Source: Elymus sibiricus
Lineage: Eukaryota; Streptophyta; Magnoliopsida; Poales; Poaceae
Reading direction: 5' to 3'
Length of the DNA: 64,000 bases
Assembly (NCBI GenBank): GCA_039707655.1
Contig: CM077666.1
Span: forward strand, 392,727,886 to 392,791,885
Part shown: piece after piece, positions 10,749-22,401 of the stretch
How the letters are laid out: each line of letters begins with the position of its first letter
Position numbering within the stretch: position 1 is the first letter of the stretch
The notes under the pieces: model-generated
Databases searched by the model: none
What the model was told of the DNA's origin: nothing
The model's input: only the letters and a program-made list of their open reading frames with translations
Translations under genes and position numbers: made by a program

Positions 10749-12397
10749 TAATGTCTACTACACAACTTGTTCTTGTAGACTCATGTTGGGCCTCCAAGCG
10801 CAGAGGTTTGTAGGACAGTAGCAATTTTCCCTCAAGTGGATGACCTAAGGTTTATCAATCCGTGGGAGGCGTAGGATGAAGATGGTCTCTCTCGAACAAC
10901 CCTGCAACCAAATAACAAAGAGTCTCTTGTGTCCCCAACACACCCAATACAATGGTAAATTGTATAGGTGCACTAGCTCGGCGAAGAGATGATGATACAA
11001 GTGTAGTATGGATAATAGATATAGGTTTTTGTAATCTGAAATAATAAAAACAGCAAGGTAACTAGTAATAAAAGTGAGCACAAATGGTATTGCAATGCTT
11101 GCAAATAAGGCCTAGGGTTCATACTTTCGCTAGTGCAATCTCTCAACAATGCTAATATAATTGGATCATATAACCATCCCTCAACGTGCAATAAAGAATC
11201 ACTCCCAAGTTCCTATTAGCGGAGAACATAAGATAGAAATTGTTTGTAGGGTATGAAACCACCTCAAAGTTATCCTTTCTGATCGATCTATTGAGCTATT
11301 CCTATAAGTGTCACAAACAGCCCTAGAGTTCGTACTAAAATAACACCATATGAAACACATCAACCAACTCTAATGTCACCTAGATACTCCAATGTCACCA
11401 CAAGTATCCATGAGTTGATTATACGATATGCATCAAACAACTTCATAATCATAATATTCAATCCACACAAAGAACTCCAAGGAGCCCCCAAAGTTTCTAT
11501 CGGAGAAAAGATAATGAAAACGTGCATCAACCCCTATGCATAGATTACCCCAATGTCACCACAGGAATCCGTGAATTGAGTGCCAAAACATATATCAAGT
11601 GAATCAATATAATACCCCATTGTCACCATGGGTATTCATATGCAAGACATACATCAAGTGTTCTCAAATCTGAAATATTCAATCCAACAATAACGAAACC
11701 TCAAAGGGAAAAGATTTGATTCATCACAACAAGGATAGAGAGGGAAGAAACACCATATGATCCAACTATATTAACAAAGCTCGCGATACATGAAGATCGT
11801 GCCAAATCAAGAACACGAGAGAGAGAGATAAAACACATAGCTACTGGTACAAACCCTCAGCCCCGAGGGTGAACTACTCCCTCCTCGTCATGGAGATCAC
11901 CGGGATGATGAAGAAGGCCTCCGGTGATGATTCCCCCCTCCGACAGGGTACCGGAAAAGTGATGTAGATGAGATCGTGGAGGTACAGAGGCTTGCGGCGG
12001 CGTAAAAACTCATCTAGGTTAAGTTTCGAGGGTTCCTGAATATATAGGATTTTTCAGCGTTGGAATCACGTCGGACGGAGCCATGTGGGCCCCACGAGGT
12101 ACCAGGGCGCGCCTAGGGGGATGGGGTGGCGCGCCCTGGTGCCTCGTGGGCACTGGGTGGCCCCCCTCCAGTGGGTCTTGGTGCCAGTATTTTTTATATG
12201 TTCCGTAAAAAATCTCCAAAAAGTTTCATCCAATTCCAAGAACTTTTATTTCTGCACAAAAAACAACACGATGGCAATTCTGCTGAAAACAGCGTCAGTC
12301 CGGGTTAGTTCCATTCAAATCATACCAAAACCATATAGAATTGTTATAAGCATGGCATGAATACTTCATAAATTATAGATACGTTGGAGACGTATCA
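10749..12397 (-). repeat. E2 3' LTR (1649 bp)
   Basis: Minus-strand start TGATACGTCTCC is at 12397. The end at 10749 reads ATTA instead of the ATCA seen in the partner LTR, a single change. By eye it differs from 17217-18865 at roughly 49 sites plus a few small indels. A minus-strand TATA-like CCTATATATTCAG lies near 12045. Confidence 0.9.
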
Positions 12398-12411
12398 GCA
12401 TCCCCAAGCTT
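12398..12411 (-). promoter_or_regulatory. E2 polypurine tract
   Basis: On the minus strand AAGCTTGGGGATGC directly precedes the LTR start. Copies of this 14-mer recur through the element (see findings). Confidence 0.88.
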
Positions 12412-15400
12412 AATTCCTGCTCGTCCTCGAGTAGGTAAATGATAAAAGAAATAATTTATGAAGTGTGAATGCTAGTATAGTGCATAAGTTTGATCAATGA
12501 TAATTTCAATCACTTTTTCTAGCATCAATATATATCATAATCAGTAGCTCATCTCATAAAACTTCTCATGATCAAGTAGCAAGCTCTTCACATGTTTAAA
12601 GTATAGGCCATAAACTTTCTTGAAAACTAACAAACTATGTTCTCAGTCATCAAACAATTGCAATTCATCTTATTTTCAGGAAGGGTCTATGTAAGAGCTT
12701 TGATCTAGGAAATTCCACATACTCAACCATCTTTTAGTCTTCCATGATTGCTGACACTCAAAGCATATTTTTAGAACAAACCGTTTCAGTCAAACACATA
12801 GGAAGATAGGGGCTTAATGTTTCGCCTCCCAACTTATTTATCTCAGGGATAATGCCAACAATAATAACTCATGATCACCTATATTCAACTGGATATATGT
12901 GTCTGGATCTTTCCCTACCACATAATGCTTGCCAACTAAAGAATAAATAGAGCGGAATAGGGATGAACATTAATGACTCTTGCATAAAAGTAAATACAAA
13001 AAAGTAAAAGATAGGCCCTTCGCAGAGGGAAGCAGAGGTTGTCATGCGCTTTTTGTTGTTGGATGCACAAACTCTTAATGCAAAGGAACGTCACGTTATA
13101 TTGCCCCTTGTGATAGCAACCTTTATTATGCAGTCCGCCGCTTTTATTTCTTTACCATCACAAGTTCGTACAACACTTATTTTCCCTTGCAATAAAAGAT
13201 CATACATATTTTAGGAGCAATTTTATTGCTTTTTGCACCGATGACAACTTACTTGAAGGATCTTATTCAATCCATAGGTAGATATAGTGGACTCTTATGG
13301 CAAGAAACTGGGTTTAAGGGTTTTTGGATGCACAACAAGTAGTATCTCTACTTAGTACGAATTTTTGGCTAGCAAAAGATCCTAAGCAAGAACCACATGT
13401 TAGAGGATCCATGACAATATAACTTCTATGTGAATATAAACAAACATAACTCATTAAATTATCTTCCTTGTCCAATGTCAACTACTTGATCAAGCTTGAA
13501 AATAATTAATGGGGGCTCACAATCATAGAAGATGTCCAAGATAGTATATTTATATGTGAAATTTCTCTTCCTTCAAAATTCTTTCATGAATTGTTCAAGT
13601 GACCAATGCTATGTTTGTCAACTTTCAATAAATTTTACCACTTATACTTCTTGTATGTGAAGTCACTACTCCCCATGGGACAAGCATATGAAGCATATAA
13701 ATTTCAACTTTATGATATTCAATTCATTTCAACAATTTACTCATAAGATATAAGTGAAGCACAAGAGCAAATGACAAACTACTCAAAAAAGATATAAGTG
13801 AAGATCAAATGAGTAGTTAAGTAATTGAGTAGCTATGTGAGAACTCTCTCTCATTAAAAAAAATTCAGATCTTAAGTATTTTATTCAAACAGCAAAGAAA
13901 ACAAAATAAAATGACATTCCAAGGATAGCACATATCATGTGAAGAAGCAAAAACTTAGGCTCAACCAAAACTGACCGATGAAGAAAGGTGGGATGCCTAC
14001 CGGGGCATCCCCAAGCTTAGATGCTTGAGACTTCTTGAAATATTAATTTGGGATGCCTTGGGCAACCCCAAGCTTGAGCTTCTGTGTCTCCTTAATTCCT
14101 CTCATATCACGGTTTCCCTAAATCTTAAAAACTTCATGCACACAAAACTCAACAAGAACTCGTGAGATAAGTTAGTATAAATCAACTCAAAACCCTAACA
14201 TTCTCTACTGTAGCAAATCACGAAAATTATAATTAAACATTGCATACTAAATGCCTCTTCATATTTAATACTCCTATCCACAAGTAGAAACATTAAACAC
14301 GCAAACATATGCAAACAATGCAACTATAACAGCAATCTGCCAAAACAGAATAGTCTGTAAAAGGGGAATAAGAATCCATACTTCCCTAACTCCAAAAATT
14401 CTGAAAAATTACCATGTGACAGAGAACTCATGCATGCTTAGTGTGTAAAAATTTCAGATTTTTATCATGTTCTGACTATTCAGGAATATTCTGGACATAA
14501 CAGAAAACTTTCTGTTTTCAAACAGCAACACATGAACTTGCAAACTGAGCATGGTAAAGGCTATAATTGGCATTTTATTGAACTAAAATATACAAAACAT
14601 GATTATTGATAGCAGAAATCAAATATCAACAGAATAAAATGATTCTCCAAGCAAAACTCATATTATGTGACGAATAAAAATATAGCTCCAAGTGAGGTTA
14701 CCGATAGTGTTGAAGACGAAAGAGGGGATGCCTTCCGGGGCATCCCCAAGCTTAATTGCTTGGGTCTTCCTTGAATATTAGCTTGGGGTGCCTTGGGAAT
14801 CCCCAAGCTTAGGGTCTTGCCACTCCTTATTCTCCTCATATCGATATCTCACCCAAAACTTGAAAACTTCAATCACACAAAACTTAACGGAACTTGTGAG
14901 ATATGTTAGTATGATAAAAATAAATCATGCACTTTGGTACTGTCAAGACAAGATTAATAATTGTTTTTAGATAATTCCTACTGTATTCTATCATTTCCAC
15001 AATTTATATTGACCAATATAAGCTACGGAAACACTAAAACAAGCAAACTATGCACCGAAAACAGAATCTGTCAAAAATGGAACAGCATGTAGTGAGCGAT
15101 TTAAAAACCATACTTCTGTACCTCCAAAAATTCTGCAAAATTAGGACAACGTAAAAAATTTGTAGCCCAAAACTTTGTAAAAATTTCAGAATTTTTACAC
15201 GCTCCAGTACATAATAGAAATTCCAGCACTGGACACAAAAGTTTCTGTTTTTGCACAGAATCAAATCAACAAGCATCCACACTATCCCAAAGGCTTTATT
15301 TGGCACATTATTGAAAGAAAATATATGAAACATGATTACTAAAGTAGCTTAATCATGTGAACACATAAAAACAGTAGGTATAAATGTTGGGTTGTCTCCC

Positions 15401-15491
15401 AACAAGCGCTTTTCTTTAATGCCTTTTAGCTAGCCATGATGATTTCAATGATGCTTACATAGAAGTAAAGAATTGAAACATAACGGGAGCA
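12412..15491 (-). other. E2 non-coding internal region with two diverged ~730-bp repeats
   Basis: The part next to the LTR (to about 13560) is the 3' untranslated block shared with E1 and E6. The rest contains two related units, roughly 13980-14640 and 14710-15360. Each starts with a hairpin and polypurine-like words, then an AT-rich stretch ending in a segment like AAACATGATTA. The same arrangement exists in E5 (42520-44100), so the duplication predates both copies. No coding frame is convincing; short frames near 14788 and 15034 are not conserved. Confidence 0.75.
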
Positions 15492-17090
15492 TCATGAATC
15501 ATATGTTCCTCTCTCATAATAATTTTCAGTAGCATCATGAATGGATTCATCAATATATCTATCACATAAAGTATTCTTTTCATGATCCACCAGCATAGAA
15601 TTTTTATTACTCTCCACATAAGCACATTTCTTCTCATCAATAGGAGTAGGAGTATCATATGAAACTCGAACACTATAAATTGTTTCCACATTAAAAGAGT
15701 AATGTTCAGTAAAAGGGTAATAATAATTATGACAAGTTTTATAAATATAATCATCACTACTTTTTATAACATAAGTATCATCACAATAATCATTCAAAGT
15801 AGGGGGACTAAAAAGATCATCTTCATTAAGCATAGCATCCCCAAGCTTGGGACAAACATTAATTGCAGCAAATAAATTCTCAAACATGTCATTTTCATCA
15901 AACATAGCATCCCCAAGCTTGTGGCTTGGTATATCATAAGCATAATCACTCTCATCACTAATAGTATGAATAGCGCCAATAGTATAACAATTATTATCAT
16001 CACAATTTTCTAAGTTGGTGCCAAAAATATTTTCAAGATTATAAGAGGTATCATTATTTTCCCAATCATAATCATCATAATGAGTAATAGGAATAACAAA
16101 ATCATCCTCAACAATTCCTTCAGACATTGTGCCATAAGACAAAGAAGCAATATCATCATCAAGTGTATCATCTTCCACAATTGTTTTTGATTCATTCTCA
16201 TGAGGCACAACAATAATAGGAGCAACATTATTTGGGAGAGATACCTTTTTACCTCTACTCTTTCTTCTTTTCTTCTTCTTCACCACATCATGTGTGGGTT
16301 TAATCAATTTTTTTGAGCTTCTTATTGATGAGATTGGTTGAATAGGAAGCTCCTCCTCGTCACCTATTTCATCATCAGAGACAATAGGAGGGAAAGTGGA
16401 AATCTTTACCCTTTCATTAGTGTTCCTTTTATATTCTATTGGTTTTCCCGTCTTTCTATAGTTGGCAATATAAGCATTCTCATTGCAATTTACCATACAA
16501 AACATATAAATTTCCTTTAGATTAGTATCAATGTCATCCGTGAGAATGAATACTTCAAACCAACTATTTTTATGTGACAATTCCTCACACCCCAAAAATA
16601 GATAAAGCTCATTATATAGTTCAAGGGCGGTCAAGTCATTACAATATTTAGCCATGATTCGATCATGAAAAAGTATGCATTGAAAATTAAGGTGACCAAC
16701 TTTATTGCAAAGTTCACAAGTAATGGGATGAAGAGAGCATAATTTTGTAGCAAATTTATCTATCACTTTAAAAAAATTGGTTCTATCATGTTTATGCTTC
16801 TTACAAAATCTATCATCCCTATAAGGCATGTCTTCACAAACTTTATGCACTCCACAAAAATTGACATGCTTATAAGAAACATTTTTGTCATGACTAGTGC
16901 AATCATCTTTAGTATTTTGAATATTCATAGAATTAATAATAACAACATTGCAATCATGCTCATCATTCAAAGATTTTATGCCAAACATTTTATTGAATTC
17001 TTCTTCTATCAATTGAGCACAATTTTCCGATCCATCATTTTCAAGAAAGACATTATAAAGACGAATAATATGAGGCAACCTCAATTCCAT
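15492..17090 (-). CDS. E2 gag-like acidic protein with CCHC zinc knuckle (532 aa)
   Basis: I chose ATG at 17090 because the following MELRLPH is also the start of the E5 homologue; the frame extends upstream without ATG. Residues 1-60 are a conserved N-terminal domain. Residues 125-138 form a perfect C-X2-C-X4-H-X4-C zinc knuckle (CELCNKVGHLNFQC), typical of nucleocapsid proteins that bind retroelement RNA. A basic patch with KKKKRRKSRGKK follows near residue 280. The C-terminal half is very acidic and repeats a KLGDAM(F/L)(D/N)E motif twice. No protease, RT or integrase motif is present. I infer an RNA-binding, gag-like packaging protein. It is the only long transposon ORF here with no internal stop. 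The similarity to standard Gypsy gag is limited to the knuckle, so it could be an accessory protein. Confidence 0.78.
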   Translation of the reverse strand: MELRLPHIIRLYNVFLENDGSENCAQLIEEEFNKMFGIKSLNDEHDCNVVIINSMNIQNTKDDCTSHDKNVSYKHVNFCGVHKVCEDMPYRDDRFCKKHKHDRTNFFKVIDKFATKLCSLHPITCELCNKVGHLNFQCILFHDRIMAKYCNDLTALELYNELYLFLGCEELSHKNSWFEVFILTDDIDTNLKEIYMFCMVNCNENAYIANYRKTGKPIEYKRNTNERVKISTFPPIVSDDEIGDEEELPIQPISSIRSSKKLIKPTHDVVKKKKRRKSRGKKVSLPNNVAPIIVVPHENESKTIVEDDTLDDDIASLSYGTMSEGIVEDDFVIPITHYDDYDWENNDTSYNLENIFGTNLENCDDNNCYTIGAIHTISDESDYAYDIPSHKLGDAMFDENDMFENLFAAINVCPKLGDAMLNEDDLFSPPTLNDYCDDTYVIKSSDDYIYKTCHNYYYPFTEHYSFNVETIYSVRVSYDTPTPIDEKKCAYVESNKNSMLVDHEKNTLCDRYIDESIHDATENYYERGTYDS

Positions 17091-17187
17091 TTTTTTTGTA
17101 GTTTTCTTTTTATAAAACCAAACTAGTGATAAAAAAGAAACTAAAAATTCAATTGCAAGATCTAAAGATATACCTTCAAGCACTCAC

Positions 17188-17206
17188 CTCCCCAGCAACG
17201 GCGCCA
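17188..17206 (-). promoter_or_regulatory. E2 primer binding site, tRNA-Asp type
   Basis: On the minus strand TGGCGCCGTTGCTGGGGA lies 10 bases inside the 5' LTR. It matches the complement of plant tRNA-Asp(GUC) 3' end with one mismatch (T for C). Athila elements commonly use this tRNA. Confidence 0.85.
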
Positions 17207-17216
17207 GAAAAGAGCT

Positions 17217-18865
17217 TGATGTCTACTACACAACTTGTTCTTGTAGACTCGTGTTGGGCCTCCAAGCGCAGAGGTTTGTAGGACAGTAGCAATTTTCCCT
17301 CAAGTGGATGACCTAAGGTTTATCAATCCGTGGGAGGCGTAGGATGAAGATGGTCTCTCTCGAACAACCCTGCAACGAAATAACAAAGAGTCGATCTTGT
17401 GTCCCCAACACACCCAATACAATGGTAAATTGTATAGGTGCACTAATTCGGCGAAGAGATGATGATACAAGTGTAGTATGGATAATAGATATAGGTTTTT
17501 GTAATCTGAAATAATAAAAACAGTAAGGTAACTAGTAATAAAAGTGAGCACAAATGCTATTGCAATGCTTGCAAATAAGGCCTAGGGTTCATACTTTGGC
17601 TAGTGCAATCTCTCAACAATGCTAATATAATTGGATCATATAACCATCCCTCAACGTGCTATAAAGAATCACTCCCAAGTTCCTATTAGTGGAGAACATA
17701 AGATAGAAATTGTTTGTAGGGTATGAAACCACCTCAAAGTTATCCTTTCTGATCGATCTATTGAGCTATTCCTATAAGTGTCACAAACAGACCTAGAGTT
17801 CGTACTAAAATAACACCATATGATACACATCAACCAACTCTAATGTCACCTAGATACTCCAATGTCACCACAAGTATCCATGAGTTGATTATACGATATG
17901 CATCAAACAACTTCATAATCATAATATTCAATCCACACAAAGAACTCCAAGGAGCCCCCAAAGTTTCTATCGGAGAAAAGATAATGAAAACGTGCATCAA
18001 CCCCTATGCATAGATTACCTCAATGTCACCACGGGAATCCGCGAGTTGAGTGCCAAAACATATATCAAGTGAATCAATATAATACCCCATTGTCACCACG
18101 GGTATTCATATGCAAGACATACATCAAGTGTTCTCAAATCTGAAATATTCAATACAACAATAACGAAACCTCAAAGGGAAAAGATTTGATTCATCACAAC
18201 AAGGATAGAGAGGGAAGAAACACCATATGATCCAACTATATTAACAAAGCTCGCGATACATAGAGATCGTGCCAAATCAAGAACACGAGAGAGAGAGAGA
18301 TAAAACACATAGCTACTGGTACAAACCCTCAGCCCTGAGGGTGAACTACTCCCTCCTCGTCATGGAGACCGCCGGGATGATGAAGAAGGCTTTCGGTGAT
18401 GATTCCCCCCTTTGGCAGGGTACCAGAAAAGGGTTGTAGATGAGATCGTGGAGGTACAGTGGCTTGCGGCGGCGTAAAAACTCATCTAGGTTAAGTTTCG
18501 GGGGTTTCTAAATATATAGGAATTTTCAGCGTTGGAATCACGTCAGACGGAGCCACGTGGGCCCCGCGAGGTACCAGGGTGCGCCTGGGGTGGGTGGCGC
18601 ACCCTGGTGCCTCGTGGAGACTGGGTGGCCCCCCTCCAGTGGGTCTTGGTGCTAGTATTTTTTATATGTTCCATAAAAAATCTCCAAAAAGTTTCATCCA
18701 ATTCCAAGAACTTTTATTTCTGCACAAAAAACAACACCATGGCAATTCTGCTGAAAACAGCGTCAGTCCGGGTTAGTTCCATTCAAATCATACCAAAACC
18801 ATATAGAATTCTTATAAACATGGCATGAATACTTCATAAATTATAGATACGTTGGAGACGTATCA
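17217..18865 (-). repeat. E2 5' LTR (1649 bp)
   Basis: It runs from TGATGTCTAC at 17217 to GACGTATCA at 18865, exactly the length of the partner LTR, and is followed by the GAGAC duplication. Differences from the partner are scattered and mostly transitions. Confidence 0.92.
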
Positions 18866-18979
18866 GAGACCTCTCTTCCTTTATTAATTTTTAATGAATT
18901 GCACCAATGACCAATGCTATGTTTTGTCAACTTCCAACAAGTTTTATCAATTATACTTCTTTTATGTGAAGTCACCACT
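18866..18979 (-). other. E1 3' untranslated fragment between E2 and E3
   Basis: A 114-bp piece of E1, matching about 49366-49480 of E6 (TATTAATTTTT..ATGAATTGCA). It starts with the GAGAC duplication of E2 and ends with the CCACT duplication of E3. Confidence 0.85.
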
Positions 18980-19774
18980 TGTCGGCGTACGACACCTATG
19001 GGACCGCGTGGATCCCTTTACGGTTTGGCAAGGGGAGAAGGTTTGCACAAAGAGCGGAGCTAACGATCAACGCGAGGATCTTTTACCCAGGTTCGGGCCG
19101 CTGATCAGCGTAATACCCTACTCCTGTTGTTGTTTATTACTGTGGATGTTCTTGGCTCAAAGTACATGGAGCGCTGTAGTGGGAGGGCAGCTACGCATGC
19201 AGAATGGGCCGAAAGAGAGTCTCCCCCCTCTGTAGCTACGCCTTGGGCCTCCTTTTATATGTCAAAGGGGTCACCAACAGTGGCGGACAGCAGTACAAGA
19301 GGTGTAAAGTTGCTACAGGGTTTCATCATTACCACTGACGTCTTAGGACAAATGCATTTAATGCTCCGTTTAGGTGTCCCTAACTTTATCGGGGACGGTA
19401 AAAGGACTCGTCCCATCAGCACTGCTTAAGCTCTTCTGCGGCCAGCGCCACGCCACGCAACCAAGCAGACAAGCTCTAAACGACAGATTAGTCGATGCGC
19501 TGGAGCGGTGGCACTGTGCTGAGCGCGATAACTTGCCGGGGGCGAGACCTTGCTGGGTGCGAAGCCTTGCCGGGCCTTCGCGAGCCTTCCCGGCAAGGAT
19601 CTAGCTGGGAGCCCAGCCTTCGGTCTTCTATTTTCTGATCATCAGCTTGAACGCCTCTTGATAATCTCGCAACCATTCCCAGCTATTCTCCGGCAGGCCT
19701 TGCCGCTGGTATGGCTGCAACCGTCCGTGCACAAGTATGGGGTACTAAAGGACCCGAACTTTAGTACACCGACA
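18980..19774 (-). repeat. E3 3' LTR (795 bp)
   Basis: It has the same length as 31191-31985 and about 22 differences by hand count (2.8 percent). The plus-strand end is ACACCGACA at 19774. Minus-strand TATA sequence (TATAAAAG) lies near 19252-19259. Confidence 0.94.
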
Positions 19775-19790
19775 GGAGCCCCCGGGCCTA
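19775..19790 (-). promoter_or_regulatory. Probable E3 polypurine tract
   Basis: On the minus strand the bases before the 3' LTR read CCCGGGGGCTCC. They are G-rich and correctly placed, but less purine-pure than the other tracts here. Confidence 0.5.
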
Positions 19791-19984
19791 GGCCATACAC
19801 GGGTGCGAGGCGTTGTTGGGCTAGGCCCAAACAGTGCACAGGCACGCGTGGCGGGAATTTGGCTGTCATAATTGCCTTATTTACCGCGCCCTCCCACGAC
19901 GCGCGAAAGATGCGGGACGTGGGGGACGTGCATGGGATAACCGCTGTAAAAGCGGACCAGTAAAGAGGCAGCCACACGTCTTCC

Positions 19985-19993
19985 CCATAAAAA
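19985..19993 (+). promoter_or_regulatory. Possible TATA box of the E3 antisense gene
   Basis: CATAAAAAG lies about 150 bp before the chosen ATG at 20140 and outside the LTR. It would give the antisense gene its own promoter; this is inferred from position only. Confidence 0.35.
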
Positions 19994-21782
19994 GGAATCC
20001 GCAGGGGCGCTGCTCATTTACCTCTTTTCCAATCTAGTAGCTGCCGTTGTCTTCCTCCTCGAGCCTGAAACTGAGCCTCCTCCATTCCCTCGCCATCCGC
20101 ACGCCTTCATCATCTTCGGACTCCGCTCCCACAGCCGCTATGCCGCCCAAGGCAGGCAAGGGCAAAGCGGCGAAAGCCGCCAGCTCGGCCGCAGGAGTGG
20201 ATGAGGTCGATCTGGTGCAGATGCGGAAGGAGCACGCCGTCTTCGACTCGACGCTCGACGGGCACACCCTGATTGCTCGGTACAGGTGCGCATGGGGGAA
20301 GAAAACAAATGGCCACCTTGCCACCCGCGCGCTTCCAGCTTCCGCCGGGGGCGGCGCGAATAGATACCCTTTCTTTGCTGCTTATTTCTACTACGGGCTC
20401 TGTCCTCCATTCTCCGACTTCTTTGTCGACATCATGTACACGTACGGGTTCCGCCTTTTGGATTTCACGCCGAACGCCGTAACATGTATGTCTGTCTTTG
20501 CTCACCTCTGTGAAAACTTTGCCGGAGTGGTCCCCAACACAACTCTCTTCCGCCATTATTTCATTCCCCGCATCAAGACAGGAGACGCCCTCTCTGGTTC
20601 TATCACTTGGATTCCAAGGGCATGGAACAAGGATATCTACCCAGGGGGTGTCTACCGCAAGAAGTGGGAGGAATGGTGATCCGAGTGGTGCTGGATCCAG
20701 GAGAAAGACCCTCAGCCGTTCTGCGTGCCCCGGCAAAAGAAAGTAGTCCGTGGTGAGAACTGGAGCGACCTCGACCCTCAGGACGGGAAGCTCACAATTG
20801 CTATCACCAGGATCCACCGTCTTAAGGCTGCCGGGCTCACGATTGAGATGGTTGGCGCAGATTTCCTTCGCCGGCGCATTGCCCCTTTGCATAACAAGGG
20901 AAGGCCATCTTGGGATTTCAAGAACGCAGCGGATATCATGAGGCTGCGCCCTGGTCTGAATAACAATTACACTGTCCTGCAGCACACGTTCCTCTGCCAC
21001 AAGCTATTCAGGCCTGACGGGAGGTACACGTTGCCGGCCGGAGTGATTCCTCTGTGCAACAACTCTGCCCTGAGCTCCATCATCGCCATGATGCTAGTGT
21101 GCAACGCCCACGGCCTCGACGGGACTTGGGTAGAGCCGCCTCCAGAGAGTGTACAGGAGTTCTTCGACAACTTGTCGGAAAGGGCCATCCGGGAAGATTC
21201 TAACCTTATCCGCCCCACCATCGATGAAGAAGTGGCTTACATCGCCAGCAAGGCGGAAGAGGCAAACCTTGCCGCAGAGGCTGGCGACTTTGGCTTCACG
21301 GGAGAAGACACCAGTGAAGAAGAGACAGTGCCAGAGGAGATCTCTGCCGAGCAAGAGGAAGCTACCGGGGAACAGAGTGGCATAGCCACCGGGAACCCTC
21401 CCGCCAAGGACATAGCCGAGAAGCAGCCGCACGAGGAGCCACCAGCTCCAAAAAAGCGTGTTCTTCGGAAAGCTGGTTCTGGCGCTCCGGCACGTCAGCC
21501 TTCCTCAAGCGGCGAGGCTGGTAAGGGAGCGACCGGCAAGGCTGCGCAGCAGCAAGGAGCCCAGCAGCAACCTGTGCGACGCTCACCACGCACGACCGCG
21601 GTAACAACTGACGTGGCGGGGGAGTCTCGCCCGGCAGCATCAACAGTTGGGGCGGCAGGATCACATCAACCGCCTGCTCCTGCCGCAGCCAAACGTCCCA
21701 GGGCCCCTTCTCCACCTCCTTGCACGGACATCGGAGCGGAGGTCGACTTCGACCTCTCCTCCTTCAACCTGGAGAGAGAGGA

Positions 21783-21866
21783 GTAAGTAACCCTTGCCGC
21801 GTATTTCAATTTCTGAATCCTTGGCTTTGTTTAATTTAATTGATTTGCTTTGGCCTGTCCCCGCAG
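21783..21866 (+). other. Intron 1 of the E3 antisense gene
   Basis: The donor is GTAAGT and the acceptor is CCCCGCAG, with a T-rich tract before it. Exon 1 ends two bases into a codon and exon 2 completes it, keeping the frame. Confidence 0.75.
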
Positions 21867-22303
21867 AGATACAGAGACGTTGGCGCAAAGGTCGGCGAGG
21901 AGGACAAAGACTTCTACTGGCGATGATCCTTCGGCAAGCACCGTAGGTGCGCCAGAGATCGCCGTTATCGACCCGGAGCCCAGCCCTCAGCGCAGTCTTG
22001 AACCCAGCCCCCAGCGTGAGTCCACTACTCATTTTCCGCTGGCGAGCGTTGGGGAGATTATCTTCGCTATTGACATCACCGGGCTTGTAGGAGAAGGACG
22101 GCAACAAGAAAAGCCATTGGAGGCCGTTCCTGAAGTGCCGCCTCCGTCGACCACGCCGCCCAGAGATGAACCTTCAACAGGGGGTTCCTTTGGCGAGCCT
22201 ATCTGCATCGAAGACGAGCCGGCAAGCACAGGCATTGGCCATCCTACATCGGCAACCAACGTTGCCGGGAAAGGAGAAGCCACCTCTCAACAGCTCGACA
22301 CAG

Positions 22304-22401
22304 GTAAACCACTTGCTTTGACACTTGTTATTCTTTCTCTGTTTTTGTCTTCTTGATCTTCAACTTTGGTCTCATCTTGTTTCCCTTCCTGGTTTTTTCA
22401 G
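22304..22401 (+). other. Intron 2 of the E3 antisense gene
   Basis: The donor is CAG|GTAAAC and the acceptor is GGTTTTTTCAG. Removal joins a one-base codon remainder to exon 3 in frame; both flanking frames would otherwise run into unrelated sequence. Confidence 0.75.

Larger units (their letters stand above)
10749..18865 (-). mobile_element. E2: complete pol-less Gypsy derivative (8117 bp) with an open gag-like ORF
   Basis: Two LTRs of exactly 1649 bp, a tRNA-Asp primer site, a polypurine tract and a GAGAC duplication (10744-10748 and 18866-18870) define a complete insertion on the minus strand. Between the LTRs lie only one long ORF and about 3 kb of non-coding DNA; no protease, RT or integrase is visible. 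It would need enzymes from another element. Its LTR ends, primer site and 3' untranslated block match E1/E6, which are candidate helpers. The LTRs resemble those of the abundant Triticeae Sabrina-like group; that name is unconfirmed. Confidence 0.92.

Noticed and set aside
10749..10752. E2 left boundary at TGTCTACTAC with an unexplained TAA spacer
   Set aside because: The partner LTR shows the true start is TGATGTCTAC; TAAT here is TGAT with one change, and then the GAGAC duplication fits exactly.
15455..16228. Met/Leu/Ile-rich frames overlapping the E2 ORF
   Set aside because: They are frame-shadow readings of the acidic GAT/GAA-rich coding sequence.
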